NCBI RefSeq assembly: GCF_042477335.2
Contig: NC_091256.1
Location: 39,338,001 to 39,402,000 of the forward strand
Length of the DNA stretch: 64,000 nt
Reading direction: 5' to 3'
DNA from: Ovis canadensis
Lineage: Eukaryota; Chordata; Mammalia; Artiodactyla; Bovidae
Positions within the stretch are counted from its first letter, which is position 1; each line of letters opens with the position of its first letter. Under the pieces are notes generated by a model. That model had not been told where the DNA came from and searched no databases. It saw only the letters and a list, made by a program, of their open reading frames with translations. Shown here piece by piece: positions 46,326 through 57,620 of the stretch. A program made the translations under genes and the position numbers.

Positions 46326-47540
46326 CAATTGGGAAGGCCATAGCCTTGACTATACAGACCTTTGTCATCAGAGTAATGTCTCTGCTTTTCAACACACTGT
46401 CTAGGTTTGTTGTAGCCTTCTTACGTTTGCTTCCAAGAAGCAAACGTCTTCTGATTTCATGGCTGCAGTCACCATCCGCAGTGATTTTAGAGCCCAAGAA
46501 GAGGAAATCTGTCACTTCCACCTTTTCCCCTTATTTTTGCCATGCAGTAATGGGCCTGGATGTCATGATCTTATTTTTTTTAATATTTAATTTTAAGCCG
46601 GCTCTTTCACTCTCCTCCTTCACCCTCATCAAGAGGCTCTTTGTTCCTTTTCACTTTCTGCCATTAGAGTGATATCATCTGCATATCTGAGGCATATCTG
46701 AGGCTGTTGATATTTCTCCTGCTTGTCTTGATTCCAGCTTGTAACTGATTCATCCCAGCATTTTTCATGATGTGCTCAGCGCGTAGGTTAAACCAACAGG
46801 GTGACAGCAGAGAGCCCTGTCATACTCTTTTCTCAAACTTGAACTAATCAGTTGTTCCATACAGGGTTCTAACTGTTGCTTCTTGACCTGCATACAGGTC
46901 TCTCAGGAGACAGGTAAGATGGTCTAGTGTTCCCATCTCTTTAAGAGCTTGCCACAGTTTGTCATGATCCACACAAAGGCTTTGGCGTAGTTGATGAAAC
47001 AGAGGTAGATGTTTTTCTGGAATTCCCAAGCTTTCTCTATGATCCAGCAAAGATTGGCAATTTGATCTCTGACTTCTCTGCCTTTTCTGAACCCAGCTTG
47101 GACATCTGGAAGTTCTTGATTCACGTAAAGCTGAAGCCTAGCATGCAAGATTTAAGCATGACCTTTCCAGCATGGGAGATGAGTGCAGCTGTCTGGTGGT
47201 TAGCACATTCCTTAGTTCTACCCTTCTTGGGAACTGGGATGAGGATTGACCTTTTCCAGTCCCGTGGCCACTGCTGGGTCTTCCAGATTTGCTGACATAT
47301 TGAATGCAACACCTTGATGGCATCGTCCTTTAGGGTTCTGAATAGTTGTACTGGAATTCCATCTCATCCACTCTCTTTATTAACAGCAGTGCTTCCTAGG
47401 GTCCACTTCACTTCGCTTTCCAGAATGTCTGGCTCTGGGTGACTGACCACACCATTGTAGTAATCCAGCTCATTAAAATCTTTTTTTGTACAGTTCTTCC
47501 ATGTATTCTTTCCATCTCTTGATCTCTTCAGCGTCTAAAT
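46326..47540 (-). mobile_element. Old BovB LINE fragment, antisense, no 3' end
   Basis: 1.2 kb of antisense BovB ORF2 with many substitutions and frameshifts. Successive minus-strand frames carry '[23 protein letters not shown]', 'DHLTCLLRDLYAGQEATVRT' and 'ELPDVQAGFRKGREVRDQIAN', in the order of the RT domain. The CAGTT tail is missing. It extends further into the RT core than the other copies and is the most diverged of them. Confidence 0.88.
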
Positions 47541-50150
47541 CATGTATACTTAGTCTTATGTAATACTTATACTAAACCATGTATAAGCCAGAATAACTTC
47601 TCATACTTTACTATGTGAAAATCTCTTCCATCAGTTGGTAGGATCATACGCTAATGGATGACTGTTAAATATAGTTGATTATAAAAATGATGAAAAAATA
47701 TAGCTATGAAACAATTCTGCATAACTGATGTTCTTATAAAATGCTGTCTTTTTAGGGTGTTTTGTAAAACAGCCACTTGCTATCACCATCCCCACTTCTT
47801 TAATGTCCCAAGTGATCTGTAATCCATTTATTTTGAAGTAGGTAACACTTCTGTGATGAGCAGCAGGTGATATGAGACTCTAACTCTAGTAAACTACATA
47901 CAGCGTCTAGTGCAATCAATAATCTTTCAATTAGCATCTGAAAAGGAATTTATTGGTAAGCATCCAGAGAGTAGCCAGTGTAGGGCAAGAGCCCAGTGGC
48001 GAATAAACAGGAAGAAACAGCTTGAGTGGAAGCAGCAGGAAATACCAGTTTACGGGAACTGATAAAAGCCTAGAAACAAGAGCAGCGCAATACATGCTTT
48101 AGAAATCTAGGGAGAAAAGCAATGAGTCTGGAGTGTCCAGTGACCTGGAAATCTAGAAAATAAGATTTTTAATGAATTTATATTTTTATTTGTATATGTT
48201 TTTTGATAAATAATCAAGGCTTACAGTAAAATATAACAACCCCCTTCCCTCATTTTTCTCAATCTACTTTCAAGTCTTTGGGCATTTACCTCTAGATATC
48301 TAAATAATATGCTTATAATGCATACTTCTTGGTTTGTCAATTTTGGACATTATATATTGATTTTCTCTTATAATAAAGACAACGTATTATACACCCATCA
48401 CTGCGGCTCCCATTGATCCTCTCAAGATAGGAACAATAATAATTTTGTGTTCAATCAATAGTACTTACATAATGATGAGGTAAATATTGCTCACTACACA
48501 GCCAAGCAATATACCATGATTACATTTCCTTTCTTGAACAACTTTCTGTTTTTTTTCTGTTGTTAATCATTTTCTTCCTTCGCTTTATTTTTCTATCTTC
48601 CTTTCCTTAGTTTTTTTTCCCCCTAAATATGCCATCAGATTTGACAAATATCTGTCCATGTTATTTTCCAAAAAGTTAATTCAGTTAACGTGTCATTTCA
48701 CTTTCTGGAGACCTGCCTCCCAGCCATTTGTCTTCCTCTTTCCCTCTGGACACTCCGCTTTCTAAGCCTGCACAGCTGTCAGCCTAGGCCTCCTATTGCT
48801 GCTCCTCTGTTAGATTCCCTGTTTCCCAAATACCATATCTTCTCCTTTCATATTTTACGCCCTTGTTTTGCTGGATTACATCCTCTAGTCACATGTCTAG
48901 AAATGGGTACATGAGAAGTGAAAAGGTTTTTAGTCCTTACATGTGTGAGGATGTCCTTTATTAATTTGCCCTTACACTTTATTATATAATAAAGTATATA
49001 CTTTCCAACAAAGTATTTCTTTGTTGGAAATAGTTTCCTAACAACTTTTGAAGGCCTTGCTTCACTGTTTTATGGTCTCCACTGTTACTGCTAAGCAGTC
49101 TGAGGATATTCTGATTATTAAGTCTTTGTGTTGACTATTTTTGGTTGGGGGCTTTCCCCTGCTTTCTCCAGAAGCTTTTAGATCTTTTTCTTTAGTATTT
49201 TAAAATATCACAATGACATGACCTGCATTGGTGTTCTTCTGTTTGTTTGTTTTCCCCATGGTGTCTTTTTAATCTGAAGGTTCCTATGCTGTGTTTGGGA
49301 AAAATACTTAGATTACTTCTTTAATAATGTTCTTCTCTCTATAGTCTCCTTTCTGTTCTATGGAGCTTATATGTCTGGTGCCTTCCTGGACTGACTTGAT
49401 TTTCTTTCTTTCTTTTTCCTTCCACTGTCCATCTCTTTGATTTGTGTTCCATTTTTCTGGGAGAATTCCTCAATTCTATCTTTGGACATTTCTCTTAAAT
49501 TTTTAATTTTAAAAAGGGCTTTCTAATTCTCTGAATTGCTCCTTTTTTAATCGTATCTTGTCCCTTCTTCATAGATACAAACCCTTTCTTATGTCTTTGA
49601 GAATACTGTAGTTTCCTCTGTTGCCTGTGAGTACTTTCTCTCTCAACTGTGGCTCTGCCTTTTAAGTGGGAGGCTTTCCCCAGTATCTGGTGGTCTTTTA
49701 CTATTTAGAAGTGAGGCGTTAAAACACCAACTGGAAGAACTGTGCACATGGTGCCCAGTACCCTAATTGACCTCAGGGGAGGGTGGCTAGATGGTGAGCC
49801 AGCTGTTTTGTTACAAGGCCCCCAGGTGTCTCTATCTGCAGCTCTTCTGCAGGTTGGCTCATTTAGTTAAGAGGCAGATCCTCTTCTTCCTGCTTAGGGA
49901 TTAGTACCTGGGAACGGTGTTCTGTGGACTCAAGTGGGAAGGCACTGAGAAGGGACTCACAGGTTAAAGTGAAGACTTGTTGGTTCCACTATTTTCAGTC
50001 AGGTGCCTCATCCCTGTTGTACCTGGGCCCAGTAGTGCCCCTGAGGTGGAAAGAGTCTCAGTTCAGTTTCCAGAAAATAAATCCCTGGTCGGCCAGTGAG
50101 GGACGGCTGGTCACTGGCTTGAAGTAAGAACAAGCAACAGAAGGTACAAA
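47541..50150. other. Intergenic, probably old LINE relics
   Basis: No gene. Parts (48170-48400 and 48540-49620) resemble old antisense LINE sequence but are not assigned with confidence. Two perfect palindromes lie at 48976-48995 and 49002-49030. Confidence 0.4.
48976..49030. repeat. Two adjacent perfect inverted repeats
   Basis: 48976-48995 is a 20-bp perfect palindrome (ACTTTATTAT / ATAATAAAGT). 49002-49030 is a hairpin with a 12-bp perfect stem (TTTCCAACAAAG / CTTTGTTGGAAA) and a 5-nt loop. Confidence 0.88.
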
Positions 50151-50209
50151 TTCTCCTTATACGAAGTTTAAATTAGTTCTCCTAAGGTTTCGTTTTGTTT
50201 TCCTTCCAA

Positions 50210-50246
<37 letters not shown>

Positions 50247-50470
50247 TAGGGAGGAGGGGGGCGGCGGTGGGTAAAATACACAGAACAGAAAATTTGCCAT
50301 CTGAACCATTGTAAGTGTACAGTTAGTTGAGTAGTATTTAAGTACATTCATTTATATTGTCATGCAGTCATTACCACTACCCATTTCCAGATCTCTTTCC
50401 ATCTTGCAAGACTGAACTTCTAGAACCCTTTAAACAATAACTCCCCATTATTGAGTCTTTTCCTTACATT
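50151..50470 (-). mobile_element. L1M 3' UTR relic, antisense
   Basis: 'aaatttgccatctgaaccattgtaagtgtacag' and 'ttgcaagactgaacttctagaaccctttaaacaataactcccc' are L1M 3' UTR text. The microsatellite at 50212-50245 lies inside. Confidence 0.55.
50212..50245. repeat. (GT)n microsatellite
   Basis: About 16 uninterrupted GT units, likely polymorphic. Confidence 0.95.
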
Positions 50471-50591
50471 CTTGGCAGACTTGGCTTGAACATGCAGGGA
50501 CACTCAAGATCTACCATTTCCCACATCCACCCAAACTCCTACCTTCAGAGACTCCCCATACCTCTAGCTCCTAAGATTTTGCAGGGCTGTA

Positions 50592-50800
50592 AGGCAGGGA
50601 CTAGCAAACCTTTTCTGTATAAGGGCCTGATAATAAATATTTTAGGCTTTACATTTAACTACTCACTATAGTCTGAAAGCAGCCACAGATGGTATGTAAA
50701 CAAATGAGTGTGACTGTGCTCCAGGAAAACTTTATTTACAAAAATAAGTTGTGGGTCCAATTTGGCCCGAGGGCTATAGTTTGATGATCTCTACAAGTCT
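50592..50800. mobile_element. DNA-transposon-like relic (hAT type?)
   Basis: 'agcaaaccttttctgtataagggcctgataataaatattttaggc' and 'ggaaaactttatttacaaaaataag... ttggcccgagggctatagtttg' match a common old mammalian repeat. I recall it as hAT-related but am not sure of the family. Confidence 0.4.
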
Positions 50801-51049
50801 AGGGCAAGAATCTGCCTGCTTCTGGGTGTAGAAAGGTTTTTAGCTTTATCTGTTCTGCTAAATTAGTCGACTGATTTTCATCTTAAAAAATTCATGATAT
50901 CCCTCCTCTGCGGTTATCTTTTCTCCCAGTCACCTTGTCCTTTTGGAGTTTATAGCTTTTCTGCACCTCGGTGGTGATTTTCATGGTGTTTTCAGTAGGG
51001 AGCTGAGATAAAGATATATGTTTACTTGATCCACAATTTTTAAAACTTT

Positions 51050-51880
51050 TAATTTCAAAATAATTTAAAATTTATAGTAAAGTTGTTGCAAGAATAGTAT
51101 AAGGAACTCCCATAAACTCTCTACCCAGAGTTACTAATTGCTAACATTTCACTGCATTTACTTTGTAATTCTCTCTCTCCATTTATATATATTATATATA
51201 CATGTATATATATACATATACAAATATGAGATGTATATATAGTGTATGAAATGGAATGAACATTTCAGACATGACTCCTCAAATCCTTCAGTGTATATTT
51301 TCTAAGACCAAGGATAGTCACTTAGAAAAATATTCGTTCTCAAAATCAAAATATTTAGCATTAATATACTGCTATCATTTATAGACTTTCTTCAAACATC
51401 CCCAATCGTTCCAATAATATTCTTCATAGAAACGGTTTCTAGTCCAGGATCTAGTCTAAAAGCATCATATGTGTTTCCATGCCTCTTCAGGCTCCTTTCA
51501 CCATGAACGTTTTTACCTGCCTTTCCTTGCCTTTCATGAGCCTGACATTTTTGAAAAGTATAGGCCAGTTGTTTTGCAGAATATTACTTAGCTGGGTTTC
51601 TTTCCTGAGGTTTCCTCACGATTAGACTCATCTTATGCATTTTTGGCGTAAAAGATGTTGTTTCCTTCCAGTGACTCAGGAATCGATCTACAGTTTTCAT
51701 CCCCCCACACACATTATTTTTAATTCTCCCCGATGTACCTGGAAACTCTCCAGACGTTTGTACAGAAGAACAGCCTTTGTTTTGACTTTTAAAAAGCACA
51801 TAGTTTATTCTAGAGATCACATTATACCCATTCTTTCAGTCCATAAACCTTTCAATAGCTTTTGACTGAAAGCTGAAATC
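51050..51880 (-). mobile_element. L1M relic, antisense
   Basis: 'ttcaaaataatttaaaatttatagtaaagttg', 'cttcaaacatccccaatcgttcc', 'tttcctcacgattagactcatcttatgcatttttgg' follow an old L1 in order. A TA-rich microsatellite at about 51184-51240 is included. Confidence 0.55.
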
Positions 51881-51999
51881 TGAAATCTGACTGTCTAAAT
51901 TTTGCCCTGCTGAGTTGGACTCAGTGCCTTATTTATTTACTGTGTCTAGGTAGATTGTACTTTGGAATATCTAGCACTAGCTTAGATTTCATATTCTAA

Positions 52000-52545
52000 C
52001 GCTGGGTGAATGATCTTAAAGAAGGTATTCATAAGGCCTGGACTCCATCGTAGGCCTGTTCATGCTGATCGTGCTCGGCCACCTTTCCAATGGACTCTGA
52101 ACTCTGTGTTTAGTGCCTATGAAAACAACAACAGAAGGAAAAGACCCCCTCCTGACAGGGGAACCTTGAAGATCGTATCTAGGTTACTCATCGCCTAAGA
52201 GAAAACATACACTAATCACCCTTTCCTCCAGACAGGCCATAAATTTTTCTGTATCTATCTGAGTGTAACCTCGGGTTTATTGATTACTGGCTAATCGTTT
52301 GACTGAGCACATGAGCACGTAGCACGTGAATCATGGAGTTATTGGGATTGTATTTTCCTTGGTTTATGTAAGTCTCAAGGAATTTGGAGTGGTGGGTTCA
52401 GACACGTACGCATGGGGTATAAAAGATTTTCATAAGCGCTAGTCTGGGTCCTTGGCTAAGAGGAGACTCTGCCTTGGGCCCGCTGGTGTAATAAACTGCA
52501 CTCCACTATCTGCAATATCCTTCTGAGTGAGTTTGTTGAAATCTA
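52000..52545 (+). mobile_element. Retroviral LTR (endogenous), sense, related to 34200-34740
   Basis: Shares ordered blocks with the LTR near 34.2 kb: 'tgaatcatgg', 'caaggaatttgg', TATAAAAGATTTTC (near 52420), GGTCCTTGGCTAAGAGGAGACT, and TGTAATAAACTGCACTCCACTATCTGC near 52487, then TTCTGAGTGAGTTTGTTG. No viral genes beside it. Boundaries approximate. Confidence 0.75.
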
Positions 52546-52611
52546 ACAAGAACGTATGTCGAGGATTTTAGGACACAGGAATGAGGAGTGAGGTTACAAC
52601 CTCACTGCAGT

Positions 52612-52785
52612 TTTTTTTTTTAATACAAAACTGACAGTTTTACTGAGATATAATTCACATACTATAGAATTAATCCTTTTAAAGTGTACAATTCAGTAGT
52701 TTTTAGTGTATTCACAGAGTTATGGTGGTATAGTCATCACCAATATCTAATTTTAGGATGCTTTCATCATCACTGAGTTTGAAAG
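52612..52785 (-). mobile_element. L1M 3' UTR relic, antisense
   Basis: 'actgagatataattcacatactatagaattaatccttttaaagtgtacaattcagtag', a typical L1M 3' UTR phrase. Confidence 0.6.
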
Positions 52786-53385
52786 ATAACAAATTTGAGT
52801 CCCTTGGTAAAATGGCCAGAAGCAGAGCTTCTGTTTGAAAGATTTGGTTAGGCATGGAGGAATCTCATAGACTGCAAGTTTTGAAGGAGTACAGAGATGT
52901 CAGAGACTGCAGGGATGAGATCAGGCTTCACTAGGAAGGTGTGGGATTAAAGAACAGTAGGTCATATTTGGATGCAGGAGAGCATCCTTTCCAGGAATAC
53001 TACATAAGCAAAGGTTTGGAGAGGGAACTAAGTTGAGTGTTTTTATTAGCCAGGAACGAGCTACGCTCCAGGCGTCCAGCTCCACTTTGTAGATCTCAGT
53101 CCTCACCATGAAGAATTCTTTGTGCGGGTTCAAATTTCACTCAGACTAGTGTTTCTCAGACTGTGTGTTGAAAGACGGGTTTGTTTGCTTTAAAATTCCC
53201 CAATCTGTCCTGGACACACAACACACGTGTAAAATACAATAACAATGAACTGGTTAAAAAAGTTACACAAGGCTGAAGCTTGAGGTTTGTTTGTTTATTG
53301 ATTCAGTGACCAAGAACTTCGACACCGTTTCTGACCGCAGGCTGCACTCTGAGAGCCCTCTTCCAAAGCAGAGGCGGGCTTAGGA
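52786..53385. other. Flank of the second CpG island
   Basis: No recognised gene or confident repeat. Confidence 0.45.
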
Positions 53386-53389
53386 AGGT

Positions 53390-54110
53390 GCAGAGTCATC
53401 CGGGTGGCCCAGGTAACAGGGGCGGAGCGGGACTGAACCTCGGTGGCCCGGCCCGCCCGCTGGGGGGCCGAGCCCGGGCGGGGTCAGCGCAGGGTAGTCA
53501 GGGGACGCGCGAATCGGGAGCAGGGGAACCCGGAGAGCCGGAGCCGGAGGGACCGCCAAGCCCAGGAACCAGGGAGCCGACGACCGTAAGCGCTCCGGGG
53601 CGTCTGCGCAGTTTCCGGGGGCCCGGGCGCTCCCAGGGTGCAGGGGCACAACGCGATCCCGAGGGCTGGGGGACGCTGGCGGCGGGCGCCGCACAGCCAG
53701 GGCTCCGGGGAGACTTTCACACAGGCCTCCGCCGCCGCCCCTGCCCCGCCGCCCGCAGCTGGGTCCCGACCGAGGCCTCGCCGCGTGCGGTCCGCAGGCG
53801 CTTGGGATTCCGGGAAGAGGCCCGCACGCGCTCTGCCAACCGAATGCGGGGGGAGGGGGCGCGGGGAAGCGCGGCGGCGGCCCCCTTGCCTGGCTCTCCC
53901 GGGGAGTACAGCTTCCAGGAGGCGTCTGGCTCATACTGCACTTGTTTGTCACCGGAGTCCTAAACAGACCTCAAGTCTTTTGGCTGAGACGTCCTCTCTC
54001 ACCATCTCTAACCGCGGTTCCAGTTTTTCTCTCCCGCTCCAACCCCGCCCAGCTCAGCGCCCAGGAAAGGAAACTTGGGTCCGGGGAAAAGAGTTCACCG
54101 TGCATTAGGA
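53390..54110. promoter_or_regulatory. CpG island, candidate promoter and first exon
   Basis: About 700 bp of very GC- and CpG-rich DNA between AT-rich flanks, with GC boxes (GGGGCGG at 53419-53425, GGGCGGGG at 53476-53483). A GTAAGC donor-like site (53586) and a CAG|GTAACA (53413) are seen but neither is proven. Long open frames on both strands (53388-53963 and 53380-53952) reflect the lack of stop codons in such DNA and show no known domain. It lies 24 kb downstream of SRP9. From remembered human gene order the next gene is EPHX1 on the same strand, whose first exon is non-coding, so an EPHX1 upstream promoter is possible. The island could also serve a lncRNA. Conservation of the exon is unknown. 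Confidence 0.65.
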
Positions 54111-54124
54111 GCCTAGGGATGTGA

Positions 54125-54740
54125 CCAGTCTAAGGGCAGCAGAGACCAGAGACTCCTGCAAGCCTCCCTCCCCGGAGGGATGCTGGGGAACTTAGCCTCT
54201 GGCCCCTCGCCTGCCCGGCCCTTCTGAAGCCTTCAGGGTGCAGGTGCGGGCTCTGACGATGTTGTGACTCTGATTTTGATTCTTTTAAAGCTGCGCCTCC
54301 CACCCCGTTCACTCTCCTCTACTATATGAACTTCTGGCTGCACAAAGATGTGTGGGCCCCTGACGCAGGGATGGACAGACAGCCCTCTCTTAGCCCTGTC
54401 CCTGCCCCGTGGGCTCTGTACAGAGAATAGGGTTGAAAGGTAAGGGGCTGGTGGGGAGGGGCGGGGGAACCTCTGCATTCGGCATCTCAGCACCCAGTAC
54501 ATCGGATGTATGAGCTGTTGCGGGAAATTGTTGAGAACATTGGGATTTATGCCCGTTTGGGTGCCACTCTGCAGACTCCTCTGAATATACCATTAAAAGT
54601 TAACACTTGAAAGAAGGGGCCCCAGTCTGGAAAGTAACACTGTCTTCTGGTGTGGTGGTTGCATCCTTCTGGGAGTAGGGGCTTGAGGACCTTGTGGAGG
54701 TCTTTCACTAGCCCTAGTAGGTCTGATTTAGCAAGAAACT
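54125..54740. other. Intergenic or intronic, no recognised gene
   Basis: Moderately GC-rich, no recognised repeat or exon. Confidence 0.4.
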
Positions 54741-54741
54741 C

Positions 54742-54962
54742 TGGGCTTCCCCGGTGGGTCAGGGGTAAAGAATCTGCCTGCAGTGCAGGGGAAGCGGGAG
54801 ATGTATGTTGTATCCCTGGGTCAGAAAGATCCCCCCGGGAAAGGGCATGGCAACTCACTCTACTATTCTTGCCTGGAGAATTCCATGGATAGAGGAGCCT
54901 GGTGGGCTATAGTCCATAGGATCTCAAAGACTTGGAAACAACGGAAGTGACTTAGCACAGCA
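54742..54962 (+). mobile_element. Bov-tA SINE
   Basis: 'ctgggcttccccggtgggtcaggggtaaagaatctgcctgcagtgcagg' and full body to 'ggaagtgacttagcacag'. Confidence 0.9.
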
Positions 54963-57445
54963 CTGAGAGGGTTCAGCAGTTTCTCTTTCCCAAATGTCCA
55001 CACCTAGAAGGGCTTTGTGTTGACTTCTTCATGTTTCCCGAGCAAATCCAGAGGACTGACCATGTGTGCAGGCTCTGCCCTGGGCACGGGGGCTCAGCAG
55101 GGAACATGTCTTCATAGAGTCTATAGTTTTGTTGGGGGAAAGATGGACAATACGCAAAATAAATTTGCAAAATATAAAGTATGTTAGAAAGCCATGTGTG
55201 CCAGGGAGAAAAACAAAGCACTGAAGAGAGAAGTCGGGGGTGGGGAGCAGAAAGGTGGAATGAGGGAGTGGCAGGCCGCTCTCTGGAGGGGCGGCACACC
55301 AGGTCAAGCAAGTGCAAAGGCCCCACACCAGGCATGCGCCTGGCATGGGTGAACTTTATGTCTGTTTGCTGAGTGTGGGCCAAGCTGCCACCCATGTCCT
55401 TTGGTGTGAGTGACCTGGATAAACTGAACTGGCCCAGCCTGAGAACAAGAGGCTCCTCCACCTCCAGTTCCAAGAAAAAGAAAGTCTTCCATGGAAAATA
55501 ACTGTTCAGCAAGGCAGCCAGGATGAACTTCAACACCATCTGCTCCAACCCACATGCTCCCTGTGTGATCCCACCTGCCTCCCAGCTATGCCTTAAGCAC
55601 CCTGGCTGGTACAGACTTACGGGAGTGGGAGGTCTGTGGGAAGTGACGTACTGGGGGCTCTTTGGGCAGAGGGACCCTTAGCGAAAGGGCTTCGGATCAT
55701 TGGAGGAAGTGGAATGCCTCCCCTAGCCCCCTCCTGTGGTGTCATTGTTCATGTCTGAGGTCTAAATCCAGCACTAGCTGGAGGTCACAAGGAGCCCCCG
55801 TGTTATCACTGCACAGTGACCCACCCATGGACATAACCCAACATGCCCAGACTTGGTCTTTGCTGACTTGCACCTTGACTTTGTTCCCAGCATCCTTTCC
55901 TGCCCCAGACATGAGAAGGGAGGGTCTGCCCAGGTTCTAGTTCTCCATCCTTGAGCTGAGATAGTCAAAGAAATGAGACACAACTGGGCTTAAAACACAA
56001 GGCAGGGCTCAGTGTGTGCTGCTCACTGCTGCCAAAGAAAGAGCTCAGTGCAGACCCACTTGGGCTGGAGTGGGCAAGGAGCAAGCCTGTGGTGACTTGA
56101 GGGGCCTCTAGGATCCCATGCTCAAACCCCACCTCTGATCAAACCCTACATCCCATCATGAGTGATTCATTCCTTTGAGAGGTAATACAATGATGTGAAA
56201 GAGAACTGGCTAGAAAGAAGATCCGGCTGGTGTCCCAACCCTGCCAGTCAGGTCCCCTCTGTGGACCTCATCCATGAAATGAGGTTGGACTTTATAATCT
56301 GCAAAGCTTCTTATAGCTCTATTATGTGATGATTCTGTGCATAAGAATCCAAAGGGATCTTCAGAAAAGGAAATAGGTTAGTGGGGAATGATCAGCTTTG
56401 AGGGGCTGGGGTGGACCTGCAGCCTATGCCAGGCCCACTGAGGGCAATGTCAAATGGACTGAAGGGCCACACCTGGGGTGTGGGCCCGGGACAAAACCCC
56501 AGGCAGAGGTTGGGGGCCAAGGGTTAAGGCAGAAGGATCACTTCCCAGCCCAGCTGGCCCTGTGGATTACCCCTGGACTGCCTATGGGTGGCTCTTGGCC
56601 CAGACTCTAGGAGCAGAGGATCCAGGGGCTGTGTGGTCAGGTAGGGAGGTTGCAGCAGGGAGAAGCCACCCCAGAAGTTCGCCCTAGAGGGAACTGAAGC
56701 CTTGCCAAGGAGCCAGCCGCCTCCACCTCCCTCCCTGACGGGGAAGTGCTGGACGCTCCCTTGTGAAGGGGACAGCTGTGCAGTCCTGCCCTTGCACACT
56801 GTATTACTGAACAGGCGATTATACAAACCAGGTTCAAACTGAAACCGTCTCTTCTGCCATCAAGGGTATATAGCCAGCCCTCGTAACCCTGGGTTTTGAG
56901 GCAATGGATGTGGAATCTGCCAAGACAGTGGGCTGACTGCACGCCACCATTTTATAGAAGGGACCTGAGCATCCATGGATTTTGGTATTTGGAGGTCCTG
57001 GAACCAGTCCCCCATGGATATTGAAGAATAACTCTGTTTACATTCCTGACGGAGTTTTATCCTTTGTCACCGGAGAGCAGCTATTTTCACTCTCTAAAGT
57101 CTAGCCTGAGAGCATATCTCCAGGCAGGCTCCAGGACCTGCAGGGGAGTCTTCCTGTCCACTGGACCCCATTGTCTGTGTCTTGGCTTTGCTGTCAGACA
57201 GCAGACACTGTTGTCACAAGGAGCCAGTTGAGGGCACCGTCCAGTTACTACAAAGCCACATCTGCTAAACTCTCCATCGCCCTACTGAAAGTGATTGCAT
57301 TATGGGGGAAAAAGAATACTCCTCTGGGGAGTTTAAGGACTTTCCGGAGGATTCCATTGCTAACCCACAAACAGAGACCATGGGGCTTGTCCCGAGTCAG
57401 GCAGGAGCAGGAGTTTTGGCTGCCTTTAACATTTGGGAAGATTCA
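54963..57445. other. Mostly unique, GC-rich sequence
   Basis: No convincing exon. Two old repeats are suspected: a MIR-type fragment near 56180-56330 ('cccctctgtggacctcatccatgaaatgaggttgg') and, at 56860-57030, the family also seen at 31455 ('ttttatagaagggacctgagcatccatggattttgg'). The overlapping frames here have no known domain. Confidence 0.45.
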
Positions 57446-57620
57446 TAAACAGACTGCATTAAAGTGCAGTTTTGGCACTTACAAGCTGGGTTAACTTGGG
57501 CAAACTATTTAACTTGTTGAAGCTTCATTTTCAAATCTCCTTAAAATAGAAAAACAAAACTATTAACATGCCTTACTTCTCGGGGTTATTGTAGACCATG
57601 AGATGTTGTGCTTAGAGTCT
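57446..57620 (+). mobile_element. MIR SINE
   Basis: 'gcacttacaagctgggttaacttgggcaaactatttaacttgttgaagcttcattttc' is a typical MIR central core. Confidence 0.7.

Noticed and set aside
53380-53963. 190-residue open frames on both strands as a new protein gene
   Set aside because: CpG-island DNA has few stop codons on either strand. The frames have no domain, and no supported splice structure.
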